Shown: piece by piece, positions 26,670-34,887 of the stretch
Layout of the letters: each line of letters begins with the position of its first letter
Position numbering within the stretch: the stretch's first letter is position 1
Origin: an uncultured Caulobacter sp.
GTDB taxonomy: Bacteria > Pseudomonadota > Alphaproteobacteria > Caulobacterales > Caulobacteraceae
Assembly (NCBI GenBank): GCA_937925635.1
Contig: CALALX010000014.1
Coordinates: forward strand, 1 to 64,000
Length of the DNA stretch: 64,000 nucleotides
Direction of reading: 5' to 3'
Translations under genes and position numbers: made by a program
The notes under the pieces: generated by a model
The model's database searches: none
Told to the model about the DNA's origin: nothing
What the model saw: only the letters and a program-made list of their open reading frames with translations

Positions 26670-28466
26670 ATGCGCGCAACGCCCGCCCGGACCCTCCGGT
26701 CCCTGATCGGCCTGTCGATGGCGGCGCTGACCGCATTGGCGCCGACCGCCTTCGCTGTCGCGCGGTCGCCGGCGGCGGAGGCCAGTCGTCCGAACATCGT
26801 GATGATCGTCGTCGACGACGCCGCCCTGATGGACTTCGGGGCGTTCGGCGGCGAGGCCCGCACGCCCAACATCGATCGTCTGGCCCGGTCGGGCGCGATG
26901 TTCACCGCCTACCACACCTCGCCGCTGTGCTCGCCGTCGCGGGCGATGCTGCTGACCGGCGTCGACAACCACCGGGCCGGCGTGGCGACGATCGAGGAGA
27001 TCCTTCCGCCGGAACAGAAGGACAAGCCGGGCTACGGCCTGAGCTTCGCGCCCGGCGTCTGGACCGTGGCGAAGCGGCTGAAGGCGGACGGCTACCGCAC
27101 GCTGATGGTCGGCAAGTGGCACCTCGGACACGGGCCCGGCGCGCTGCCGAACAGCCATGGCTTCGACCGCTCGCTGGCCCTGGACGCCTCGGGGGCCGAC
27201 AACTGGGCGGCCAAGCCCTACATGCCCTACTACACCGAGGCGCCGTGGTTCGAGGACGGCAAGCCGGCGAAGATGCCGAAGGCCTACTACTCCTCGGACA
27301 TGATGGTCGACCGGCTGACGGCCTACATCGACGAGAAGCCGGCCGGCGCGCAGCCGTTCTACGCCTACCTCGCCTTCCAGGCCGTCCATATCCCGGTGCA
27401 GGCCCCGAAGGAGTACTCCGACCGCTACAAGGGCCAGTTCGACGGCGGCTGGGACGTCGTGCGCCGCCAGCGGCTCGAGCGTGCCCGGGCGCTCGGCCTT
27501 CTGCCCCCGGAAGCCGCCGCCCGGCCGCTGCCCGCCGACGCCCGCGCCTGGGAGGCGCTGACGCCGAAGGAACGCGCCATCTACGCCCGATCGATGGAAG
27601 TCTACTCCGGCATGATCGAGGCGATGGACGCCAACATCGGCCGGCTGATGGCGCACCTGGAGGCGCGCGGCGAACTGGAAAACACCCTGTTCGTCGTCAC
27701 CTCCGACAACGGGCCGGAACCGAGCGATCCTGTCCACGCGCCCGGCATGAACCTGTGGATGCTGCGCAACGGCTACCACTGGCGGCTGCGCGGCCTCGGC
27801 GAGAAGGGCAGCCTCGCCTATATCGGCAAGGAGTGGGCCTCAGCCCTGTCGGCGCCGGGCGCCCGCTACAAATTCTACGCCTCCGAGGGCGGCGTCCGCG
27901 TGCCGTTGGTGGTCTCCGGCCCGGGCGTGCACCCGGGGACGCGGGTCGCCTCGCCGGCCTTCGTCACCGACATCGTCCCGACCCTGATCGACTTCGCCGG
28001 CGCGAAGGACCAGCCCGGCGCGGCGGCCATGGACGGCGCCAGCCTGCGGCCGGTCCTCAGCGGCGCCGCCGCCCGGACCCACGCCGAGGACAAGCCCGTC
28101 GGCCTTGAGGTCTCGGGCAACGCCGCACTGTTCCGCGGCGACTTCAAGATCACCCGCGACATGCCGCCGGTCGGCGACGGCCAGTGGCGGCTCTACAACC
28201 TCGCCCGCGACCCGGGCGAGACGACGGACTTGGCGAAAGCCCAACCCGCGCTGTTCCAGCAGATGCTCGCCGACTACGCCGCCTATGAAAAGCGCGTCGG
28301 CGTCCAGCCGCTGCCGGAGGGCTACACGACCCAGAAGCAGCTGATGAGCAACGCCATGGATCGGCAGAAGGGCGCGATGGCGGTGATGGGACTGGCGCTT
28401 CTGGCCGTGGTCGCCGCCGCCGCCGGCGGGATATTCCTGCTCATTCGGAGGATGCGCCGTCGATGA
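26670..28466 (+). CDS. Sulfatase (formylglycine-dependent) with C-terminal membrane anchor
   Basis: A 598-residue arylsulfatase-type enzyme. An export signal (residues about 1-37) precedes the metal-binding NIVMIVVDDAAL. The formylglycine site is Cys87 in LCSPSRAMLLTG, and VGKWHLGHGPG carries further active-site residues. The last 25 residues form a hydrophobic segment ending RRMRRR, so the enzyme is probably tethered to the inner membrane facing the periplasm. It would cleave sulfate esters. A modifying enzyme (FGE) is not in the window. Its end overlaps the GST-like gene by four bases. Confidence 0.9.
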   Translation: MRATPARTLRSLIGLSMAALTALAPTAFAVARSPAAEASRPNIVMIVVDDAALMDFGAFGGEARTPNIDRLARSGAMFTAYHTSPLCSPSRAMLLTGVDNHRAGVATIEEILPPEQKDKPGYGLSFAPGVWTVAKRLKADGYRTLMVGKWHLGHGPGALPNSHGFDRSLALDASGADNWAAKPYMPYYTEAPWFEDGKPAKMPKAYYSSDMMVDRLTAYIDEKPAGAQPFYAYLAFQAVHIPVQAPKEYSDRYKGQFDGGWDVVRRQRLERARALGLLPPEAAARPLPADARAWEALTPKERAIYARSMEVYSGMIEAMDANIGRLMAHLEARGELENTLFVVTSDNGPEPSDPVHAPGMNLWMLRNGYHWRLRGLGEKGSLAYIGKEWASALSAPGARYKFYASEGGVRVPLVVSGPGVHPGTRVASPAFVTDIVPTLIDFAGAKDQPGAAAMDGASLRPVLSGAAARTHAEDKPVGLEVSGNAALFRGDFKITRDMPPVGDGQWRLYNLARDPGETTDLAKAQPALFQQMLADYAAYEKRVGVQPLPEGYTTQKQLMSNAMDRQKGAMAVMGLALLAVVAAAAGGIFLLIRRMRRR

Positions 28467-29524
28467 CGGAGCGCTGGGTCCTCCACGGCCTGAAGCTCTC
28501 CTACTTCACGGGCAAGCTCGAGGCCTATCTGCGCGCCAAGGGCGTGCCGTTCCGCTACGTGGAAATGGACATGGCCGATTTTCGCGCCTGCGGGCGGGCG
28601 ACCGGCGTCTACCAGATGCCGCAGCTCCAGGCGCCGGACGGCGAATGGCTGACCGACACCACCGCCATCCTCCGACGGTTCGAGGCCGAGCAGCCGGAGC
28701 CCGCCTACCAGCCGGTCGCGGCCGACGCCGCCTTCCTCAGCCTGTTCCTCGAGGACGCCTTCGACGAATGGCTTTGGCGGCCGGCGCTCTACTACCGTTG
28801 GGCCTACCGTGAAGACGCGGCGCTGATGGGCAGTCAGATCGCGCGCACCATGATGCGCGACCTGCCAGGCCCGCTCTGGCTGCGCGCCGCGATCATCCGC
28901 CGGCGGCAGCAGCGCGTCTTCCTGAAGGAAGACGGCGTCACCGACCAGACGGCCCCGCTCGTGGACAATCTGTACCCGGAGGTCCTGGCTGTCCTGGAGC
29001 CGATCCTGGCGTCGCGCCCATTCCTGTTCGGGGAGCGTCCCGTGACCGCCGACTTCGGTCTGTTCGGCCCGATGTTCCGCCACTTCGCCTCGGACCCGAC
29101 GCCGTCATCGGTGATGCGGGACATGGCGCCGAACGTGCTGGCCTGGACCGCACGGCTGTGGGCGCTGACGCCGGACCAGGTCGGACCGAGGCCGACCTCG
29201 GCGCCGGCCGACCTGGATCCGCTGCTGAAGCTGGCCGCGCGGGACCATCTCGTGGAGTTGGCCGTGAACGCCGAGGCCGTCGCGGCGGGTCGCCGGGAAG
29301 TCGCCTTCACCCATCGCGGCGCCCGCTGGCGGCTTCCGCCCTCGCCCTACCGCGCCCGCTGCCTGGCGGACCTGCGAACAGCGTTCGCTGCCCTGACCCC
29401 CGAGGACCGCAAGGCGGTCGCGGCGCGGCTCGGGCCGACGGCGAACGCCCTGGCGGGAACCTCCGTGAGCATACCGCCCGTGCCGCTCCCCGGCGGAAAG
29501 CCCACAAGCCGTCGCTGGGCCTGA
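28463..29524 (+). CDS. Glutathione S-transferase-like protein, enlarged
   Basis: A 353-residue protein, longer than usual GSTs (about 200-230). The N-terminal thioredoxin-like half reads WVLHGLKLSYFTGKLEAYLRAKGVPF, with YQMPQLQAPDGEWLTDTTAIL at the glutathione-binding side. The C-terminal helical GST domain includes FLFGERPVTADFGLFGPMFRH. A further roughly 110 residues follow without a family I recognise. Translational coupling to the sulfatase suggests a shared substrate pathway. The exact activity is unknown. Confidence 0.8.
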   Translation: MTERWVLHGLKLSYFTGKLEAYLRAKGVPFRYVEMDMADFRACGRATGVYQMPQLQAPDGEWLTDTTAILRRFEAEQPEPAYQPVAADAAFLSLFLEDAFDEWLWRPALYYRWAYREDAALMGSQIARTMMRDLPGPLWLRAAIIRRRQQRVFLKEDGVTDQTAPLVDNLYPEVLAVLEPILASRPFLFGERPVTADFGLFGPMFRHFASDPTPSSVMRDMAPNVLAWTARLWALTPDQVGPRPTSAPADLDPLLKLAARDHLVELAVNAEAVAAGRREVAFTHRGARWRLPPSPYRARCLADLRTAFAALTPEDRKAVAARLGPTANALAGTSVSIPPVPLPGGKPTSRRWA

Positions 29525-29541
29525 CGCAAAGACATCCCCGG

Positions 29542-29582
29542 AGCCTGATGGGATCAGGGGCGTCATCCGACCCCATCAGGCT
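29542..29582. repeat. Inverted repeat between convergent genes
   Basis: AGCCTGATGGG (29542-29552) and CCCATCAGGCT (29572-29582) form an 11-bp perfect stem between the convergent ends of the GST gene and the small membrane-protein gene. The AGCCTGAT element recurs at 44622-44668. It probably acts as a bidirectional terminator or belongs to a dispersed repeat family. Confidence 0.6.
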
Positions 29583-29596
29583 GCGACCGCATGATC

Positions 29597-29890
29597 CTAT
29601 AGCGCGAGCGCCAGCAGCGGCAGGATCGATCCCGCCACGAGCAGCATCAGGGTCGTGCGGCGCTGCCGGGCGTTGCTCACGGCCAGCCAAACGCCCAGCC
29701 CGCCGGAAGCGGCCATGCCAGCGCCCATAACGAGAAAGGTCCACTTGACCAGCGTCAGCCCGATCGGCGCGGCTTCAGCCGGGGGCGCGGCGGCGGGTGC
29801 GGCCGGTTGCGCGGGAGCCGCCGCCGGACGCCGCGCCGGACGCAGGGCGTACTTCTGGTGGATGTGCACCTGCCCGAGCTTCTCGATCAC
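29597..29890 (-). CDS. Small two-helix membrane protein (possibly a remnant)
   Basis: A 97-residue open frame starting at GTG, 11 bp after the hutI stop. It has a basic N-terminus (VHIHQKYALRPARR), a proline/alanine linker, and two hydrophobic segments (LTLVKWTFLVMGAGMAASGG and LMLLVAGSILPLLALAL). The segment order recalls the C-terminal end of PepSY-type membrane proteins, so it may be a truncated relative. No strong ribosome site is seen. Real coding is plausible but not certain. Confidence 0.45.
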   Translation of the reverse strand: MIEKLGQVHIHQKYALRPARRPAAAPAQPAAPAAAPPAEAAPIGLTLVKWTFLVMGAGMAASGGLGVWLAVSNARQRRTTLMLLVAGSILPLLALAL

Positions 29891-29901
29891 CCGCGGGATG
29901 T

Positions 29902-31110
29902 TTAGGCCACCACCGGCACGCCCGCGCGCCAGCTCCGGCTGAGCAGATTGCCGCCAAGCCAGTAGCTCAGCTCCGCCGGGCGTTCGATGTCCCAGCAGGC
30001 GAGGTCGGCCAGCTTGCCGGCTTCCAGCGTGCCGGTCTCGGCCGCCAGCCCCAGCGCCTTCGCGGCGTTCCTCGTTACGCCGGCCAGCGTCTCCTCCGGC
30101 GTCAGCCGGAACTGGGCGCAGGCCAGCATCATAGCCGCACGAAGCGACAGCAGCGGCGAGGTGCCGGGGTTGCAGTCGCTGGCCACCGCCATGTCGACGC
30201 CCGCGGCGCGCAGCGCCGCGACTGGCGGCTTCCGCGTCTCGGCCAGGGCCACGAAGGCGCCCGGCAGCAGGACGGCGACCGTCCCGGCCCTGGCCATCGC
30301 CTCGACGCCCGACTGCGAGGTGAATTCCAGATGGTCGGCCGACAGCGCACCATGGCTCGCGGCCAGCGCCGCCCCGCCGCCGTCGCTCAGCTGGTCGGCG
30401 TGCAGCCGCACCGGCAGGCCCAATGATCTCGCCTTGTCGAACAGCCGCGAGACCTCGGACGGGGTGAAGGCGATGCTCTCCAGATAGGCGTCGACGATGT
30501 CGACCAGACCGTGGGTCTTCGCGGCCGGCAGAGCCCGGTCGACGATCATGTCGATCCAGGCCTCGCGCGGCTGGTCCTTGGGCGCGGCGTGCAGGCCCAG
30601 GAAGCTGGTCACCACCCGCACGTCTCCGTCGAGGTAGCGGGCGACGCGCAGCATCTTCAACTCGGTCTCCAGGTCCAGGCCATAGCCGGACTTGATCTCG
30701 ACCGTGGTCACGCCCTCGGCGACGAGGCTAGCGAGCCGGCGCCGGGCACGGCGGATCAGCGCCGGCTCGTCGGCCTCGCGCGTCGCCGCGACGGACGAAC
30801 GGATGCCGCCGCCGGCCAGGGCGATCTCCTCGTAGGTCGCGCCGCCGAGCCGCGCCTCGAACTCGCCGACGCGGTCGCCGCCGAAGACCAGGTGGGTGTG
30901 GCAGTCGATCAGGCCGGGCGTCACCCAGCGCCGGCCCAGCCGCGTCACCGTCGCGGGGGCGAAGACCGGCGCCTGCGCGCGGGGACCGATCCAGGCGATG
31001 CGGCCGTCGCGAACGGCGATCTGAGCGTCCTCGATCGCGCCATAGGGCGTCTCCCCGGCGACCAGTGTCGCGGCGCGGCAGTCGGTGAGGAGGAGGTCGA
31101 CGCGCTCCAT
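29902..31110 (-). CDS. hutI: Imidazolonepropionase
   Basis: A 402-residue amidohydrolase that opens imidazolonepropionate to formimidoylglutamate, the third step of histidine degradation. Metal-binding DCHTHLVFGGDRVGEFEARL is followed by the family segment GGIRSSVAATREAD. RLHADQLSDGGGAALAASHGALSADHLE and SDCNPGTSP give the remaining ligands. It is transcribed away from the hutF-C-U-H-G arm, sharing the intergenic operator at 31154-31165. Confidence 0.95.
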   Translation of the reverse strand: MERVDLLLTDCRAATLVAGETPYGAIEDAQIAVRDGRIAWIGPRAQAPVFAPATVTRLGRRWVTPGLIDCHTHLVFGGDRVGEFEARLGGATYEEIALAGGGIRSSVAATREADEPALIRRARRRLASLVAEGVTTVEIKSGYGLDLETELKMLRVARYLDGDVRVVTSFLGLHAAPKDQPREAWIDMIVDRALPAAKTHGLVDIVDAYLESIAFTPSEVSRLFDKARSLGLPVRLHADQLSDGGGAALAASHGALSADHLEFTSQSGVEAMARAGTVAVLLPGAFVALAETRKPPVAALRAAGVDMAVASDCNPGTSPLLSLRAAMMLACAQFRLTPEETLAGVTRNAAKALGLAAETGTLEAGKLADLACWDIERPAELSYWLGGNLLSRSWRAGVPVVA

Positions 31111-31153
31111 GGTCCTGTCTTGCCACCCGTCGGCGTTCGTGGATAGAGTGCCG

Positions 31154-31165
31154 CTGTCTAGACAG
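31154..31165. promoter_or_regulatory. Candidate HutC (GntR-type) operator
   Basis: CTGTCTAGACAG is a perfect 12-bp palindrome in the 65-bp gap between divergent hutI and hutF; a second half-like TTAGACAAG follows at 31169-31176. HutC repressors bind TGT...ACA palindromes of this type. The repressor gene itself is two genes downstream. The AGGA in the right arm is also the likely ribosome site for hutF. Confidence 0.75.
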
Positions 31166-31175
31166 GATTAGACAA

Positions 31176-32507
31176 GTGGCCAACACCCTTCATCTCGACC
31201 AGGCGCGACTGCCGGACGGCTGGGCGCGCGATGTCCGCCTGACCGTGGAGGACGGGGTCATCACCGCCGTCGAAGTCGGCGTCGCCACGAACGGGGCTGA
31301 GCGGCTCAGGGGCGCGGCGGCCCCGGCAATCACCAACCTGCACAGCCACGCCTTCCAGCGCGCCATGGCTGGACTCGCCGAACGGGCCAAGGCCGGGGTC
31401 GAGGACTTCTGGGCCTGGCGCGAGGCGATGTACCGCTTCCTCGACCGGATCACTCCGCCGCAGATGGAAGCCATCGCCGCCATGCTCTACGCCGAGCTGG
31501 CCGAGGGCGGCTATGGCGGCATCGTCGAGTTCCACTACCTGCACAACGACCCAGAGGGCCGCGCCTATGCCGACCCGGCCGAGACCGCCCACGCCCACCG
31601 CCGGGCGGCGGAGACGGCCGGCTTCGGTCTGACGCTGGCGCCGGTGCTCTACAGCCATTCCAGCTTCGGCGGCCTGCCGCCGAAGCCTGGTCAGCGGCGT
31701 TTCATCAAGACGACCGACCAGTTCCTGCGCCTGCTGGAGGCGTGCGGCGCCGAGGCGATGGCCTTCCACAGCCTGCGCGCGGTGACGCCCGAGCAGATCC
31801 GCGACGTGCTGGCGGCTGTCGGCCCCGCGACGCCGATCCACATCCACGCCGCCGAGCAGACCGGCGAGGTCGACGACTGCCTGGCGTGGTCGGGCGCGCG
31901 GCCGGTCGAATGGCTGCTGGCCAACGCGCCGATGTCGAGCCGCTGGACCCTGGTCCACGCGACGCACATGACAGACGCCGAGGCGGGCGGTCTGGCCAGC
32001 ACCGGCGCCACGGTCGCACTCTGTCCGTCGACGGAGGGCAACCTGGGCGATGGCTTCTTCAACGCGGACGCCTTCCTGGGTGCGGGGGGGGCCTTCGGCA
32101 TCGGTTCCGACAGCCATGTGACCACCATCGCCGCCGAGGAACTGCGCTGGTTCGAGTACGGCCGCCGGCTGCAGCATCGCAAACGGACCCTGAGCGGCGG
32201 CACGGGCGAGCATGTCGGCGCCGGCCTGTGGCTCTCCGCCGCCACGGCCGGGACTAACCCGACCGGCCGCCTCACGGGGGGGATCGCGGTCGGCGCCCGC
32301 TGCGACCTGGTTGTGCTCGACACGGACCATCCGGTGCTGGCCGGCCGCGCGGGCGACCTGATCCTCGACAGCCTGGTCTTCTCCGGCTCGGGCGCCATCG
32401 ACCAGGTCTGGTCGGGCGGCAGGCGGATCGTCGAGGGCGGCCGCCACATTCGCCGTGACACGATCGCCGCCGCCTACCGCAAGGCCGTCGCCGAGCTCAC
32501 CGCATGA
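31176..32507 (+). CDS. hutF: Formimidoylglutamate deiminase
   Basis: A 443-residue amidohydrolase that converts N-formimidoyl-glutamate to N-formyl-glutamate and ammonia, which defines the HutF-HutG branch of histidine catabolism. Metal ligands appear in NLHSHAFQRAMAG, HIHAAEQTGEVDDC, LVHATHM and the aspartate in GIGSDSHV. The GTG start directly follows the operator; AGGA eight bases before it overlaps the palindrome. The end overlaps hutC by four bases (ATGA). Confidence 0.93.
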   Translation: MANTLHLDQARLPDGWARDVRLTVEDGVITAVEVGVATNGAERLRGAAAPAITNLHSHAFQRAMAGLAERAKAGVEDFWAWREAMYRFLDRITPPQMEAIAAMLYAELAEGGYGGIVEFHYLHNDPEGRAYADPAETAHAHRRAAETAGFGLTLAPVLYSHSSFGGLPPKPGQRRFIKTTDQFLRLLEACGAEAMAFHSLRAVTPEQIRDVLAAVGPATPIHIHAAEQTGEVDDCLAWSGARPVEWLLANAPMSSRWTLVHATHMTDAEAGGLASTGATVALCPSTEGNLGDGFFNADAFLGAGGAFGIGSDSHVTTIAAEELRWFEYGRRLQHRKRTLSGGTGEHVGAGLWLSAATAGTNPTGRLTGGIAVGARCDLVVLDTDHPVLAGRAGDLILDSLVFSGSGAIDQVWSGGRRIVEGGRHIRRDTIAAAYRKAVAELTA

Positions 32508-33223
32508 CCGCCGCCCGGGCCGCCCGCTACCAGGGCGTGAAGCGCCATGTGCTGGGCGCCATCCGCACCGGCCGCTGGCGCGCGGGCGACCGCATCGCCT
32601 CCGAGCACGAACTGGTCCGTGAACTGGGCGTCGCCCGCATGACCGTCCGCCGGGCGCTGGACGAACTGACCCGCGAGGGGCTGATCGTCCGCCGCGCGGG
32701 GGTCGGGGCCTTCGTCGCCGGCGAGCCTCTGGCCGAGAGCCACCCGTTGGAAATCCGCGACATCGCCGAGGAGGTCGCCGCGCGCGGCCATGTCTGGCGC
32801 GCGGAGGTCGTCGCGCTGGAAGCCGTGCGCGCCGACGCCGACCTCTCCGGCTGGTTCGCGGCCGAGGCCGGCGCGCTGCTCTATCGCTCCGAGGTCGTCC
32901 ACTTCGAGGGCGAGACGCCGATTCAGCTGGAGCTTCGCTGGGTCTCGCCGGACATCTTCCCGGACTATCTGAACCAGGACTTTTCCGCCGCCACGCCCGC
33001 CGCCCATCTGCTCGCCGCCGCGCCGATCGAGGCGGGCGAACAGATCGTCCGGGCCGAGGCGGCCGATCCGCGGACGGCCGGACTGCTGCGTCTCGCCGAG
33101 GGCGCGCCGGTCCTGACCGTCGCCCGCCGAACCTGGAGCCGGGGGCAGGTCGCCTCCGCCGCCCGCCTGATCCACCCCGGCCACGCCTTCCAACTGGCCG
33201 GCCGCTTCGGAGACCTCGCCTGA
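32504..33223 (+). CDS. hutC: Histidine-utilisation repressor, GntR family
   Basis: A 239-residue GntR/HutC-type regulator. The N-terminal winged helix (RIASEHELVRELGVARMTVRRALDELTREGLIVRR) is followed by a UTRA effector domain (about residues 95-235), which usually senses urocanate. It probably represses the hut genes through the palindrome between hutI and hutF. It is embedded in the operon it controls, with a one-base junction to hutU. Confidence 0.93.
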   Translation: MTAARAARYQGVKRHVLGAIRTGRWRAGDRIASEHELVRELGVARMTVRRALDELTREGLIVRRAGVGAFVAGEPLAESHPLEIRDIAEEVAARGHVWRAEVVALEAVRADADLSGWFAAEAGALLYRSEVVHFEGETPIQLELRWVSPDIFPDYLNQDFSAATPAAHLLAAAPIEAGEQIVRAEAADPRTAGLLRLAEGAPVLTVARRTWSRGQVASAARLIHPGHAFQLAGRFGDLA

Positions 33224-34887
33224 TGGCCAGCAACAGCCGCATCGTCCGCGCCGACCACGGCCCGGTGAAGACCGCGAAATCCTGGCAGACGGAAGCCGCC
33301 GTCCGCATGCTGATGAACAACCTCGACCCGGCCGTCGCCGAGCGGCCCGAGGACCTCGTCGTCTATGGCGGCATCGGCAAGGCGGCCCGCGACTGGGACA
33401 GCTTCGACCGCATCGTGGCGACCCTGCGCCGGCTGGAGGACGACCAGACCCTGCTGGTTCAGTCGGGCAAGCCGGTCGGCGTGTTCCGCACCCACCCCGA
33501 CGCCCCCCGGGTGCTGATCGCCAACTCCAACCTGGTGCCCAAGTGGGCGACCTGGGACCACTTCCACGAGCTCGATAGGAAGGGCCTGGCCATGTATGGC
33601 CAGATGACCGCCGGCAGCTGGATCTACATCGGCACCCAGGGGATCGTTCAGGGCACCTACGAGACCTTCGCCGAGGCGGGCCGCCAGCACTACGGCGGAG
33701 ACCTGACCGGCAGGTGGATCCTCACCGGGGGTCTCGGCGGCATGGGCGGCGCCCAGCCGCTGGCCGCGACGATGGCGGGCGCCAGCATGCTGGCCGTCGA
33801 ATGTCAGCGCCGCTGCATCGAGCGCCGCCTGGAGACCCGCTACCTCGACGAGGCGACCGAGGACCTCGACGACGCCCTCGCCCGTCTCGACCGGGCGAAG
33901 GCCGAGGGCCGCGCCGTCTCCGTCGGCCTGCTCGGCAACGCCGCGGACGTCTTCCCGGAGCTCGTCCGCCGGGGCGTGCGGCCGGACATCGTCACGGACC
34001 AGACCAGCGCCCACGACACCGTCAACGGCTACCTGCCCAAGGGATGGACCGTCGAACAGTGGGAGAAGGCCCGCATCGCCGACCCCGCATCCGTCGACCG
34101 CGCCGCCCGGGCCTCGATCGTCGAGCATGTGCAGGCGATGCTGGACTTCCAGGCAATGGGCGCGCCGACCGTCGACTACGGCAACAACATCCGCCAGGTC
34201 GCCTTCGACGAAGGCCTGGAGACCGCCTTCAATTTCCCCGGCTTCGTTCCGGCCTATATCCGCCCGCTGTTCTGCCGCGGGATCGGTCCCTTCCGCTGGG
34301 CCGCCCTGTCCGGCGATCCGGAGGACATCCACCGCACCGATGCGGCGATGAAGCGCCTGTTCCCGGACAACGTCCACCTGCACCGCTGGCTGGACATGGC
34401 GAAGGAGCGGATCGCCTTTCAGGGCCTGCCGGCCCGCATCTGCTGGATCGGTCTGGGCGACCGCCACCGCGCGGGCCTGATGTTCAACGAGATGGTCGCC
34501 AGCGGCGAGCTGAAGGCGCCGATCGTCATTGGCCGCGACCACCTCGACAGCGGCTCCGTGGCCAGCCCCAACCGCGAGACCGAGGCCATGATCGACGGCA
34601 GCGACGCCGTCAGCGACTGGCCGCTGCTGAACGCCCTGCTCAACACGGCCGGCGGCGCGACCTGGGTGTCGCTGCACCACGGCGGCGGGGTCGGCATGGG
34701 CTACAGCCAGCATTCCGGCGTGGTCATCGTCGCCGACGGCACGCCGGAAGCGGCGAAGCGGCTCGAGCGCGTCCTCTGGAACGACCCGGCCACGGGCGTC
34801 ATGCGCCATGCCGACGCCGGCTACGACATCGCTATCGACTGCGCCCGCGAACAGGGCCTCGATCTGCCGTCGCTGGGAGAGCGCTGA
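33223..34887 (+). CDS. hutU: Urocanate hydratase
   Basis: A 554-residue urocanase that hydrates urocanate to imidazolonepropionate using tightly bound NAD. Family segments include NLVPKWATWDHFHELD, GSWIYIGTQGIVQGTYETF, GGLGGMGGAQP, and the FCRGIGPFRWAALSGDPEDI region with the active-site cysteine. Length is normal. The stop and the hutH start share one base (TGATG), so translation is coupled. Confidence 0.97.
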   Translation: MASNSRIVRADHGPVKTAKSWQTEAAVRMLMNNLDPAVAERPEDLVVYGGIGKAARDWDSFDRIVATLRRLEDDQTLLVQSGKPVGVFRTHPDAPRVLIANSNLVPKWATWDHFHELDRKGLAMYGQMTAGSWIYIGTQGIVQGTYETFAEAGRQHYGGDLTGRWILTGGLGGMGGAQPLAATMAGASMLAVECQRRCIERRLETRYLDEATEDLDDALARLDRAKAEGRAVSVGLLGNAADVFPELVRRGVRPDIVTDQTSAHDTVNGYLPKGWTVEQWEKARIADPASVDRAARASIVEHVQAMLDFQAMGAPTVDYGNNIRQVAFDEGLETAFNFPGFVPAYIRPLFCRGIGPFRWAALSGDPEDIHRTDAAMKRLFPDNVHLHRWLDMAKERIAFQGLPARICWIGLGDRHRAGLMFNEMVASGELKAPIVIGRDHLDSGSVASPNRETEAMIDGSDAVSDWPLLNALLNTAGGATWVSLHHGGGVGMGYSQHSGVVIVADGTPEAAKRLERVLWNDPATGVMRHADAGYDIAIDCAREQGLDLPSLGER

